Source of the DNA: an uncultured Desulfovibrio sp.
GTDB lineage: Bacteria; Desulfobacterota; Desulfovibrionia; Desulfovibrionales; Desulfovibrionaceae
DNA length: 64,000 nucleotides
Direction: 5' to 3'
Assembly (NCBI RefSeq): GCF_902477725.1
Contig: NZ_CABSIF010000001.1
Span: 62,001 to 126,000 of the forward strand
Part shown: positions 1 through 7,178 of the stretch, one piece after another
Position numbering within the stretch: the first letter of the stretch is position 1
Layout: each line of letters begins with the position of its first letter
Position numbers and translations under genes: made by a program
Notes under the pieces: model-generated
The model's input: only the letters and a program-made list of their open reading frames with translations
Database searches by the model: none
What the model was told of the DNA's origin: nothing

Positions 1-205
1 AATGCAAGAGCATAGATTCCCCAAATGAACGTAGGATAAGGATTTTCAGGCGGGCACGCACCAAACGCAAGGGCTTGGCAGATGGTGCAAAGTGAAAGCC
101 TTTTTTGCTCTAAGCCTTCTGCACAACAACCAACGCGATCAACATGCCATACTAGTTGGGCATTGCGAGGGTTTGACTTTTGGGGAGTATTTTGTCCAAT
201 AAACC

Positions 206-1201
206 ATGAACAAAATATTACCATCCCAACAGCCCCCCCAACGATTAAGACGGCATGTCCTTGTCGGCAATGGTGAATTTATTGGCTACTGGGTTTCAGT
301 AGAAGATTTTTTGGCACGATATTTACTCCGCAGACTATTCCCCACAGAGCAAGAATTACGCATCTTCTTGCAAAACAATCCTGCGCATCCAATATGCACG
401 TTCATGTCATCATTTCATACTTTTCAGAGTTCAGATGATAAGAGCTTGGTATGCAATGAAGAACAAGGACAGATTGTATTCCACATTAGATGCGCACTCC
501 ACCTTCTCCTTGTCGACAACAGCGGACTTCTTCTGGAAAGAAATATAAAAAGGATAAAAAACACAGGAAATTTTTGGGGCGCGATGTATGAAATATTTGT
601 ATTATCATACTTTATTACTGGAAAATTTACGATACAGGCAGAAGATGAAACTGATGTTTCAAGACGACATTGTGAATTTATAGCAACGCACAAAAATGGA
701 TGTGCATTTGATGTTGAGGCAAAAAGCAAAAACAGAGATTTCTCTCTCATAACTAAGAAAGATTTAGAAGATAATAAAACGAATATGATTAGAATATTAA
801 AGGAGGCACTAAAAAAACCAGCAAGAAATCGCCGATTGATTTTTGCAAATGTAAATATTCCTTCCCTAGTTTCTTATCCTCAAAGATTCACATGGGCCGA
901 TGGGGTAAGCAGAGAAATTAAAAAAATATATGACGCGCGTAAAGACGGCAAAAAATGGCCAAATGCATCTTTCGTGCTGACCAATTTTCCTGAACTTACT
1001 GCAAAGTTTACCCCTAGCATCAAAGGTCCAGAGCTTTGCATTGCCGCTGTTAACAATCGTTCATCAAAACCTGATTTAAGTACACCAGATTTTGTACCCT
1101 TAAATGACCTCTCCGAGGCCTTTAAAAGTCTCAGGGCTATACCGACCAGTTTTGATCAGCTTTCCCAATGGGGCATACGATCATGGCTAAGCTCAACGTA
1201 G
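206..1201 (+). CDS. Hypothetical protein with PD-(D/E)XK nuclease-like motif
   Basis: I do not recognise this 331-residue protein as a named family. Its middle part reads like a PD-(D/E)XK nuclease core: a helix containing Glu129 (GAMYEIFVLSYF), then Glu157 in CEFIA, then Glu171 and Lys173 in FDVEAKSK, giving the E-x13-E-x-K spacing typical of that fold. The gene is clearly richer in A and T than everything to its right and uses AT-ending codons, which suggests acquisition by transfer. No partner methylase, toxin or integrase lies beside it in the window, and the left side is cut off. A GGGGAG stretch about 18 bases before the ATG is a poor ribosome site, so the exact start is uncertain. A restriction or phage-defence nuclease is a possible role but is only inferred. 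Confidence 0.7.
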   Translation: MNKILPSQQPPQRLRRHVLVGNGEFIGYWVSVEDFLARYLLRRLFPTEQELRIFLQNNPAHPICTFMSSFHTFQSSDDKSLVCNEEQGQIVFHIRCALHLLLVDNSGLLLERNIKRIKNTGNFWGAMYEIFVLSYFITGKFTIQAEDETDVSRRHCEFIATHKNGCAFDVEAKSKNRDFSLITKKDLEDNKTNMIRILKEALKKPARNRRLIFANVNIPSLVSYPQRFTWADGVSREIKKIYDARKDGKKWPNASFVLTNFPELTAKFTPSIKGPELCIAAVNNRSSKPDLSTPDFVPLNDLSEAFKSLRAIPTSFDQLSQWGIRSWLSST

Positions 1202-1299
1202 CTTAACTGCCCCGGCTTATATTGCTCCACCTGTGATGGCTATTTTGTGCTTTACCCTCTCATGCAATCCCCTCGCCATGTATGCACCAAAATATTTTA

Positions 1300-1323
1300 G
1301 GGGCAACTTTGGGGGCAACTTTA
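1300..1323. repeat. Tandem 12-base repeat GGGGCAACTTTG / GGGGCAACTTTA
   Basis: Two directly adjacent copies of a 12-base unit differ only in the last base. Short G-rich tandem units like this can occur near recombinase binding sites, but no integrase gene is visible here, so the role is unknown. Confidence 0.6.
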
Positions 1324-1399
1324 ATCACAAAATAGTAAATATTGTTTTATTATTGATAGATACAACACATAGACAAGTCCCGCTCCGGCAATATCAAGG

Positions 1400-1438
1400 A
1401 AATTCTCGGATTCGTCAAAATGACGAATCCGAGAATTT
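1400..1438. repeat. Perfect 18-bp inverted repeat with AAA loop
   Basis: The left arm at 1400-1417 (AAATTCTCGGATTCGTCA) is exactly complementary to the right arm at 1421-1438 with a three-base AAA centre. Five T residues follow within eight bases on the plus strand, so it could end transcripts of the upstream accessory gene, although that gene stops about 200 bases earlier. Perfect arms of this length also fit a small mobile-element end or a binding site. It is too far downstream to be an obvious terminator for napH, and it lacks a T run in that direction. Confidence 0.75.
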
Positions 1439-1673
1439 GACTTTTTGGTCCACAGATGTGCCAATATCCCGAAAAATGAAACGATTATTTATGGAAATGC
1501 CTCATTACGTTGGCAAGGTGAACCTCGGTAGAATTTCAGTTCAATTTTGGAATTTTTTGCAACCATTATTACCTATCAGAGAAATTCAATCTTCCTGTCC
1601 GGCGTAGTGATGGCATGGGAACAAATCCGTGTGGGAAATGATACTGAGACGAAATTCCTGATTTGCTCCCCAG

Positions 1674-2498
1674 CTATCTCTGGCCCATTCCCCACCACTC
1701 CAGCGCCTTGCCGTAGCTCGCGCAGGTATTGACGCAGTCGCCGCAATTTGTGCAGTCCCTGCGGTCGGGGCCGCCCTTGCGGCGCGGATTCAGCTCAAGC
1801 GAGCAGGCCTGCTGGCAGGGAGCCTTGCCCTTGCAGGTACAGTTTGCCGCCTGCCAGCCGATGCACAGGCCCGGGACCTTGGCGGGCAGGCATTGGGCCG
1901 CAGCACCAAGCAGTACCGACTGCGGGCACACAAAACGGCACCACAGCCTTTTGCCAACCGCAAGCTCCAGTATCAGCGCCGCCAGCGGCACTGCCGCCGC
2001 ACCAAGTAAAAGCCAGAAGTCCCCACCCTGCCATACAAGCATGGGCAGGAGCGATAGCTCGCCCGGCAGCGAAACAATGCCCATTGCGGGAAAGCCCGCC
2101 ACCAGAGCCGCCGCAAGCCCTGCCCCCAGCAGCAGAACCTTGCCCGCAAACGCACGGCCTTCCTTCACGTGCGCGCCGCCTTGACGCCCACGCGCCCAGT
2201 GCGCCAACTCGGAAAAAAATCCGTAGGGGCATATCCACGAGCAAAAAACTCTGCCCAGCACCAATGCCAGCGCCAGCGAGATCAAGGCCCCGCCCAGCAG
2301 ACGCTCGCCGGGCAAAAAGCCCGTAGCCGCAACCTGAGCCGCGCCAACTGGGTCAGCAAAGGGAATGCCGAAAAAATCCAGCGCAAAAAAACTGCCGCTG
2401 ATCTGGCGCAGTTCTGCTGCATTGAGCCACGGCAGCACGCACACCACAGCCACCACCAGCGACTGCACGCCGCGCCGCGCCCAAGCGAGAATCTTCAT
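1674..2498 (-). CDS. napH: NapH, membrane iron-sulfur quinol dehydrogenase subunit
   Basis: This 274-residue protein is the membrane partner of NapG in feeding quinol electrons to periplasmic nitrate reductase. It has about four hydrophobic segments, the two Cys-Pro motifs of the family on cytoplasmic loops (CSWICP at 86-91 and CRFVCP at 187-192), four further cysteines at 220-232, and a C-terminal cluster motif at 249-259 (CTNCGDCVNTC). The chosen ATG has a strong GGAGG ribosome site and overlaps the napG stop as ATGA, showing translational coupling. It is the last gene of the napCMADGH operon. No clear terminator follows the stop. Family assignment is firm from motifs and context. Confidence 0.93.
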   Translation of the reverse strand: MKILAWARRGVQSLVVAVVCVLPWLNAAELRQISGSFFALDFFGIPFADPVGAAQVAATGFLPGERLLGGALISLALALVLGRVFCSWICPYGFFSELAHWARGRQGGAHVKEGRAFAGKVLLLGAGLAAALVAGFPAMGIVSLPGELSLLPMLVWQGGDFWLLLGAAAVPLAALILELAVGKRLWCRFVCPQSVLLGAAAQCLPAKVPGLCIGWQAANCTCKGKAPCQQACSLELNPRRKGGPDRRDCTNCGDCVNTCASYGKALEWWGMGQR

Positions 2499-3019
2499 GC
2501 CTTGCCTCCGGGCGATTTTTCCGTGGGAGCCGCCATTGGCGGCACAAAACGGGATGAAGCGGGAACAATCTCCACAGCCTGCACCGGGCAGACATAGTCG
2601 CAGATGCCGCAACCCACGCAGGCCGTGGTCATGGCAGGCACCAGTCCCCCGCTCAGCACCACGGCTGTTCCGCGCAGGGGGCAGCGGTCGTAGCAGGTCA
2701 TGCACATGGTGCCGGTTTTGTAATTGTGGCAGCGGTCTTTAAGAATATAGGCCTGCCCCATTCCCGCCCGCGCAATTTCCTTTACGGCTGAGTCCAACGC
2801 CCCGGTGGGACAGACAGGCGGGCACTTCATGCAGAGGTAGCAGGGTTTTCTGCGGGGGCGCACCTGCGGCGTGCGCCGCGAGCGGCCCAGACCGCCAGCC
2901 AGCTCAATACTTTCGTGCGGGCAGGCGGTCACGCACTTGCCGCAACGCACGCACTTGCGCAAAAAGGTTTCTTCATCCACAGCACCCGGCGGGCGCAGAG
3001 GCGGCACAAAAAGGCTCAT
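2495..3019 (-). CDS. napG: NapG-type ferredoxin with four [4Fe-4S] motifs
   Basis: The 174-residue product carries four cysteine groups for [4Fe-4S] clusters, at about residues 23-33, 60-70, 97-113 and 134-144, matching NapG/MauM-family electron carriers working with NapH. NapG of enteric bacteria is exported by a twin-arginine signal. Here the protein begins MSLFVPPLRPPG and reaches its first cluster by residue 23, with no signal peptide. It is therefore predicted cytoplasmic unless it is carried by a partner. The start codon overlaps the napD stop (ATGA) and the stop overlaps napH, so a missed upstream signal sequence is unlikely. The napG name rests on operon position and cluster pattern. 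Confidence 0.9.
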   Translation of the reverse strand: MSLFVPPLRPPGAVDEETFLRKCVRCGKCVTACPHESIELAGGLGRSRRTPQVRPRRKPCYLCMKCPPVCPTGALDSAVKEIARAGMGQAYILKDRCHNYKTGTMCMTCYDRCPLRGTAVVLSGGLVPAMTTACVGCGICDYVCPVQAVEIVPASSRFVPPMAAPTEKSPGGKA

Positions 3020-3363
3020 TTGGCCTCCCCTGCCTGTTCCCCGCTCTCGCCATCACCCGTGCCCGCACCCGCATGGCGGCGCGATTCATGCTCAGGGCAG
3101 CCCATGTGCCCTTGCGCGTCCAGATCATCTTCATAATCGGCAAAGGCCAGATGCAGATCGTCCACCTCCGGCAGTTCCCGCAGGGTCATGAGTTCCTTCT
3201 GGATTTTGTCCGAAGGCTGCTCCACCACGACCACCAGCCCGCCAATATCCGCGCCATCCGGCGTGCGCTGCACATCCAGAATGCCGTCCCTGCCCTGCAA
3301 AGCCTTCGCAAGCTTTGCACAGGCCGCAGCAGAGGCACTCAGGATTATTCCCGCAATAGCCAT
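3016..3363 (-). CDS. napD: NapD, NapA-maturation chaperone with long C-terminal tail
   Basis: NapD is the small cytoplasmic chaperone that binds the twin-arginine signal of NapA during cofactor loading. The first 80 or so residues (MAIAGIILSASAAACAKLAK onward) match the ferredoxin-like NapD fold, including the DDLHLAFADYED end. A GGAGG site precedes the ATG used here; an in-frame start 18 codons earlier has no such site. The protein is 115 residues, longer than usual, because of a polar tail rich in Gly, Glu and His that contains the only other cysteine (HMGCPEHES). The stop overlaps the napG start. Function is well supported; the tail is unexplained. Confidence 0.88.
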   Translation of the reverse strand: MAIAGIILSASAAACAKLAKALQGRDGILDVQRTPDGADIGGLVVVVEQPSDKIQKELMTLRELPEVDDLHLAFADYEDDLDAQGHMGCPEHESRRHAGAGTGDGESGEQAGEAK

Positions 3364-3441
3364 ATTTCCTCCCGCGTTGCCCCGCCCGCATGTCAGCACG
3401 CGGACGGGGACTCTCACACATATAGGGCTGACCGCCGGATT

Positions 3442-5712
3442 TTAAACCTTGCGCACCCGCGCGGCGCATATCTTGTATTCCGGCTCACGCGAACCGGGGT
3501 CGGTGGCGTCCAGAAACAGCTTGTTGACCAGCTTTTTGGGATCAAAAAACGGCACGGCCACAAGCCCCGGCCTGCACACATCGCTCACGCGCGCGGGCAG
3601 TTCCATTTTGTCGCGCCGGGTTTCCAGAATCACATTGTCCCCGTGCTTCACGCCCAGAGAGGCGGCGTCCTGCTCGTTGATTTCCACAAAGGCCGCGGGG
3701 TTGGCCTTGAGCAGTTCCGGCACCTTGCCCGTCATAGTCGCGGTGTGCCAGTGGTCGATAACGCGCATGGAGGTAAGGTACAGCGGGTATTCGGCATCCG
3801 GCTCTTCCGCAGCGCCCTTGGCGGGCCGCATGAATATGGTGGGCTTGCCGTCCGGCTTGCCGTAAAAAAAGAACTTGTCCGGATGATCGGCTGGCACCAG
3901 CGGATCATGCCCGCGCACAAAGCGCAGGTTGGTGCCGGGGTGATCCTCCGAGGGGCACGGCCAGATGATGCCCGATTCCTTACGCAGGCGTTCACGCGTC
4001 ATGCCGTAGAAATCATAGGTGGTACCCTTGGCCACCATGCGCCATTCGTTCCACACGTCCTCGGCGTTTTTGAAGTTCACCAGCTTGGGGTCAACGCCTG
4101 CGCGCTTGGCGAATTCCACCAGGGTATTCACCGTGGGGCGGCACTGCCCGGGCGAATCCACGGCCTTTTCCGTCAGAGAATACCGCCGCTCGCCGCAGCC
4201 GTACACACCGTCGCGCTCGCACCAGAAGGAAGGCGCAAGCACAAGGTCGGCGTATTGCAGGGTGACGGCATCAGGAAAGGCCTCAATGCACACGATAAAC
4301 GATTCCGGGTGCGACATGGCCTTGTGCACCTTGTTCAGGTTGGGCAGTGTGTGCGCGGGATTGGTCTCGCAAATGACCATGCACTTCACATCACCCCGTC
4401 CCAGGGCCTCAAACATCGCCACGGTGTGGTAGCCGGGATTGGGCGAAATGCGCCCTTCCGGCAGGCCCCAGAGTTTTTCCATTTCCGCCCGGTGCTTGGG
4501 ATTGGGAATGGCACGGCCCGCTGGCAGCAGGTGCGAGAGCGCGCCGGTATCCCGCACGCCGCCGCAGGCGTTGGGCTGGCCCGTGAGCGAAAACGGCGTT
4601 GCGCCGGGGCGGCATATCTGCCCGGTCAGCAAATGCAGGTTGTGGATGAGGTTATTGGCAAAAACCCCCTGCACGCGCTGGTTGATGCCCATGCACCACA
4701 GGCTCATGGTGGCAGATGATTCGGCAAAGGCTCTGGCCGCCGAATAAATCTGGGCTACGGGGACGCGGCAGATTTCGGCCACTTTTTCAGGCCGGTAGTT
4801 TTCCAGAAAGGCCTTGTAGCCTTCAAAGTCCGAGGGTTTGCCCTCGGCATCCACAAAGCTCACATAGCGCTGCCAGAAGCGCGGATTGTCCAGCTCCTCA
4901 TTGATGATGACCCAGGCCATGCTGTGCATGAAGGCCAGATCCGTGCCGGGGCGAAAGGCCACGTGCATGTCGGCTATGCGCGCAGTATTGGTGCGGCGCG
5001 GGTCGGCCACAATGATCTTGATGCCCGGCTCAACCTGCTTGCGGCGGGCAATGCGGCGAAACAGCACGGGGTGCGCCTCTGAGGTATTGGAACCGATGAT
5101 GAAAAAACAGGTGGCCTGATCTATGTCGGCGTAGGTGCCCATGGGCTCGTCCTTGCCGAACGTGGTGGTGTAGCCGCCCACAGCCGAAGCCATGCACAGG
5201 CGGGGGTTGCCGTCCACGTTATTGGTGCCGAAGCCAGCCTTGAATATTTTGCTGGCTAGATAGCTTTCTTCCGTCAGGCACTGCCCGGAGCCGTACCATG
5301 CAACAGAATTGGCACCGTACGTATCAATGCTGTGCCGGAACTTTGAGGCCATGAGGTCAAGGGCTTCGTCCCAGCTCACAGGCTCAAGAGGGCCTCCTTT
5401 TTTACGCCGCACCATGGGTTGGGTGACGCGTTCCTTGGAATTGAGCACAGGAATGAGCAGCGAGCCTTTAAGGCACAGCAGGCCCGCGTTGTGGTTGTTG
5501 GGGTCGCCCTGAATGGCAACGGCCTTGCCGTTTTTAACGCCAACCATCACCCCGCAGCCGGTGCCGCAGTAACGGCATACGCCTTTGACCCATTTGTCGG
5601 GTTTCTGATCGTCCGCAGCAAGGGCGAGGGTTGGCAGGCCCACGCCCGTAGCCGCCGCCATAGCGGCAGACATGGCAAAAAAACGTAAAAAGTCACGACG
5701 CGATGAATTCAT
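3442..5712 (-). CDS. napA: NapA, periplasmic nitrate reductase catalytic subunit
   Basis: NapA reduces nitrate to nitrite in the periplasm using a bis-molybdopterin guanine dinucleotide cofactor and one [4Fe-4S] cluster. The 756-residue precursor starts with a twin-arginine signal (MNSSRRDFLRFF) ending near LALAA at 33. The cluster cysteines are 46, 49, 53 and 80 (CRYCGTGC and LLCLKG). The molybdenum ligand is Cys173 in NPRLCMASAVGG, which becomes Cys140 of the mature protein, as in the structurally known D. desulfuricans enzyme. The length matches that monomeric form, which works without NapB. A longer in-frame reading to about 6090 is rejected because it would bury the Tat signal and run into napM. 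Confidence 0.97.
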   Translation of the reverse strand: MNSSRRDFLRFFAMSAAMAAATGVGLPTLALAADDQKPDKWVKGVCRYCGTGCGVMVGVKNGKAVAIQGDPNNHNAGLLCLKGSLLIPVLNSKERVTQPMVRRKKGGPLEPVSWDEALDLMASKFRHSIDTYGANSVAWYGSGQCLTEESYLASKIFKAGFGTNNVDGNPRLCMASAVGGYTTTFGKDEPMGTYADIDQATCFFIIGSNTSEAHPVLFRRIARRKQVEPGIKIIVADPRRTNTARIADMHVAFRPGTDLAFMHSMAWVIINEELDNPRFWQRYVSFVDAEGKPSDFEGYKAFLENYRPEKVAEICRVPVAQIYSAARAFAESSATMSLWCMGINQRVQGVFANNLIHNLHLLTGQICRPGATPFSLTGQPNACGGVRDTGALSHLLPAGRAIPNPKHRAEMEKLWGLPEGRISPNPGYHTVAMFEALGRGDVKCMVICETNPAHTLPNLNKVHKAMSHPESFIVCIEAFPDAVTLQYADLVLAPSFWCERDGVYGCGERRYSLTEKAVDSPGQCRPTVNTLVEFAKRAGVDPKLVNFKNAEDVWNEWRMVAKGTTYDFYGMTRERLRKESGIIWPCPSEDHPGTNLRFVRGHDPLVPADHPDKFFFYGKPDGKPTIFMRPAKGAAEEPDAEYPLYLTSMRVIDHWHTATMTGKVPELLKANPAAFVEINEQDAASLGVKHGDNVILETRRDKMELPARVSDVCRPGLVAVPFFDPKKLVNKLFLDATDPGSREPEYKICAARVRKV

Positions 5713-5821
5713 ATCCGCAACCTCGCTGTTAGCTTGGCATGATTGTTTCTTTATGCGGGCCGCCCTGCTTGGGGCTGGCCCACCCTGCGCCGCCAAATGC
5801 GGCGCATACCGCACGTGCGGG

Positions 5822-6268
5822 CTACCAATCCGTCTTGCCACTGGGCATACGGTATTCGTAAGCCTTGCCGTGCATGGGGCTCTGGTGGTTGGGATGACAG
5901 GCGGAACAGTCATCGCGCTTGCCGAACTTGGCCTCCATGCGCTGGATGGAAAGCGAATGGCAGCGGGCGCAGACTTCAACCCCCGGCTTGCGGGTAAAGG
6001 GAATGGCCCCCTTGCCGTCAGGCATGCCGTGACAGGTCTGGCAGCGCACGAGGGTGATGCCGTGCTTGCTCTCGTACCATTCCTGCGCAAGACGCGGGGT
6101 GCTCTTCATGTGGCAGGCGTAGCAATCGCCCGCCATCTGCGGAGAATCCAGATGCTTTGCCGCCTCGCAGCGCTCCGCAGGGAAGGCCCAGGCCATATAC
6201 AGAAAATAGCCGCCCGTCAGCACCGCCAGGGCAAGCAGAACGATGAGCAGTTTCTTGTTGCGAGTCAT
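5822..6268 (-). CDS. napM: NapM, tetraheme cytochrome c electron donor
   Basis: This 148-residue membrane-anchored cytochrome has an uncleaved-looking N-terminal hydrophobic segment (residues 6-28) and four CxxCH heme motifs at 49-53, 76-80, 100-104 and 121-125. In the napCMADGH arrangement of D. desulfuricans, NapM sits between NapC and NapA and is thought to pass electrons to NapA in place of the NapB of other bacteria. A strong AAGGAGAT ribosome site precedes the start, which overlaps the napC stop (ATGA). The 109-base gap to napA is the largest inside the operon. Confidence 0.92.
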   Translation of the reverse strand: MTRNKKLLIVLLALAVLTGGYFLYMAWAFPAERCEAAKHLDSPQMAGDCYACHMKSTPRLAQEWYESKHGITLVRCQTCHGMPDGKGAIPFTRKPGVEVCARCHSLSIQRMEAKFGKRDDCSACHPNHQSPMHGKAYEYRMPSGKTDW

Positions 6269-6837
6269 GGCCGTATCTCCTTGATTTTCTGTGCGAACTT
6301 CTGATTTGCGGGAATGCGCTCGTCAAATGCGGGCAAGTGGGCAAGGTTGCGATGGCAGCCCACGCAACCGCTACGGGCCTGACCGTTCTTGCCTTCGTAA
6401 TTGTCGTGCGCAAGGCGGCCCTCTGCCGAGATCGGCCCGTCTGCCTTGGCATTACGTGTCAAATCCTGATGGCAGGCGCGGCAGTTGGCATCGTCCGTAA
6501 AGCGGCGGGCAATGGGTTGCATGGCAGCCCGGTCAAGATCCGTTCCGCCATCCACATTGTGAACCCACAGGTCTTTTATCCCCATCCATGCCTTGGCGCC
6601 GAGCATGCGGGCCAGATTGCCCGAAGGGATATGGCATTGCGAGCATCCGATGGCTTTGCCCTGTGCGTCCTTGGCGTGCGGGGAGAGCATCAGTTCATCC
6701 TGATACACGCGCATTTCGTGGCAAGACAGGCAAAACTCCGTCCGCGACGAATACGACACTCCCGCTGCCGCCAGGCCTACGCACGCGGCCAGGGCGATAC
6801 AGCCCACAATCCAGACGCGCTTAGAAGGATACGGCAT
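6265..6837 (-). CDS. napC: NapC/NirT-family tetraheme cytochrome c
   Basis: The 190-residue protein has one N-terminal membrane anchor (residues 9-28) and four CxxCH motifs at 36-40, 65-69, 119-123 and 158-162. That is the NapC/NirT pattern of periplasmic quinol-oxidising cytochromes that hand electrons to a soluble reductase. The start MPYPSKRV is preferred over two earlier in-frame ATGs because a GGAG site sits nine bases before it. It is the first gene of the nap operon and lies directly downstream of a sigma-54 type promoter. NrfH is a related possibility on sequence alone, but the following napMADGH genes settle the assignment. Confidence 0.93.
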   Translation of the reverse strand: MPYPSKRVWIVGCIALAACVGLAAAGVSYSSRTEFCLSCHEMRVYQDELMLSPHAKDAQGKAIGCSQCHIPSGNLARMLGAKAWMGIKDLWVHNVDGGTDLDRAAMQPIARRFTDDANCRACHQDLTRNAKADGPISAEGRLAHDNYEGKNGQARSGCVGCHRNLAHLPAFDERIPANQKFAQKIKEIRP

Positions 6838-6918
6838 GGTTTTGGTCTCCATGGCTGATGGTGCCGCCAAGCCAAAAGGGCACTCCCGTCCGGGGATATG
6901 CCTGCGGCAGGGCGCAAA

Positions 6919-6936
6919 TTGTGAATTTCACCACAA
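6919..6936. promoter_or_regulatory. CRP/FNR-type palindrome (HcpR-like) at nap start point
   Basis: TTGTGA-N6-CCACAA matches the TTGTGA-N6-TCACAA pattern of CRP/FNR-family regulators with one mismatch. In Desulfovibrio the HcpR regulators of nitrate and nitric-oxide responses use sites of this kind. It lies just downstream of the -12 element and covers the predicted transcription start, so a bound protein would most simply block transcription. Confidence 0.55.
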
Positions 6937-6938
6937 AA

Positions 6939-6954
6939 AGCAAAAGAGGTGCCA
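6939..6954 (-). promoter_or_regulatory. Sigma-54 (-24/-12) promoter for the nap operon
   Basis: On the minus strand TGGCACCTCTTTTGCT fits the sigma-54 consensus TGGCACG-N4-TTGC(A/T) with the exact GG-to-GC spacing and only one departure in the -24 block. The start point would be near 6928, about 90 bases before the napC ATG. Sigma-54 promoters need an enhancer-binding activator; the inverted repeat at 7026-7065 is at a suitable distance to hold one. Confidence 0.65.
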
Positions 6955-7025
6955 AAAACCCTGTTTTAAAAATTTGTGTGATTAGCGGTAGTTTGTGATC
7001 TTCTGGAAGGCAGGGGGCTTAGGAT

Positions 7026-7065
7026 TTGTCAGAATAAAATGACAAAAGTCATCTTATTCTGACAA
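7026..7065. promoter_or_regulatory. Long inverted repeat, candidate enhancer-binding site
   Basis: Arms 7026-7043 (TTGTCAGAATAAAATGAC) and 7048-7065 are complementary at 17 of 18 positions around AAAA. The left arm with the first loop base itself contains TGTCA-N8-TGACA. The centre is about 118 bases upstream of the predicted nap start point, the usual range for upstream activator sites of sigma-54 systems. It has no T run, so it does not look like a terminator. Confidence 0.5.
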
Positions 7066-7084
7066 TGTGACAACTGGAGCAGAC

Positions 7085-7117
7085 AAAAAAACCGAGCCAG
7101 CACTTTGACTGGCTCGG
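7085..7117 (-). terminator. Rho-independent terminator of the exported hydrolase gene
   Basis: A perfect 9-bp stem (CCGAGCCAG / CTGGCTCGG) with an 8-base loop is followed on the minus strand by a run of T (plus-strand A at 7085-7091). It ends transcription from 7179-8093 before the nap control region. Confidence 0.85.
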
Positions 7118-7178
7118 GAACGTGAGATGGGGCGGGGGCATATCCCGGCCCTCAGACAGATAAAAAACGCGACAAAAA

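Larger units (their letters stand above)
1202..1673. other. Spacer between accessory gene and nap operon
   Basis: No convincing gene is visible in these 472 bases; open frames here lack ribosome sites and family resemblance. The stretch is AT-rich on its left side, like the neighbouring accessory gene, and becomes GC-rich only at napH. It contains a 12-base tandem duplication and a long perfect inverted repeat, listed separately. It may mark the edge of a transferred segment. Confidence 0.6.

Noticed and set aside
1233..1607. A 124-codon frame after the accessory gene
   Set aside because: No ribosome site, no family resemblance, and it runs through the perfect inverted repeat.
3073..4719. 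A 548-codon open frame opposite napA and napD
   Set aside because: The nap genes have clear catalytic motifs and ribosome sites; the opposite frame has neither.
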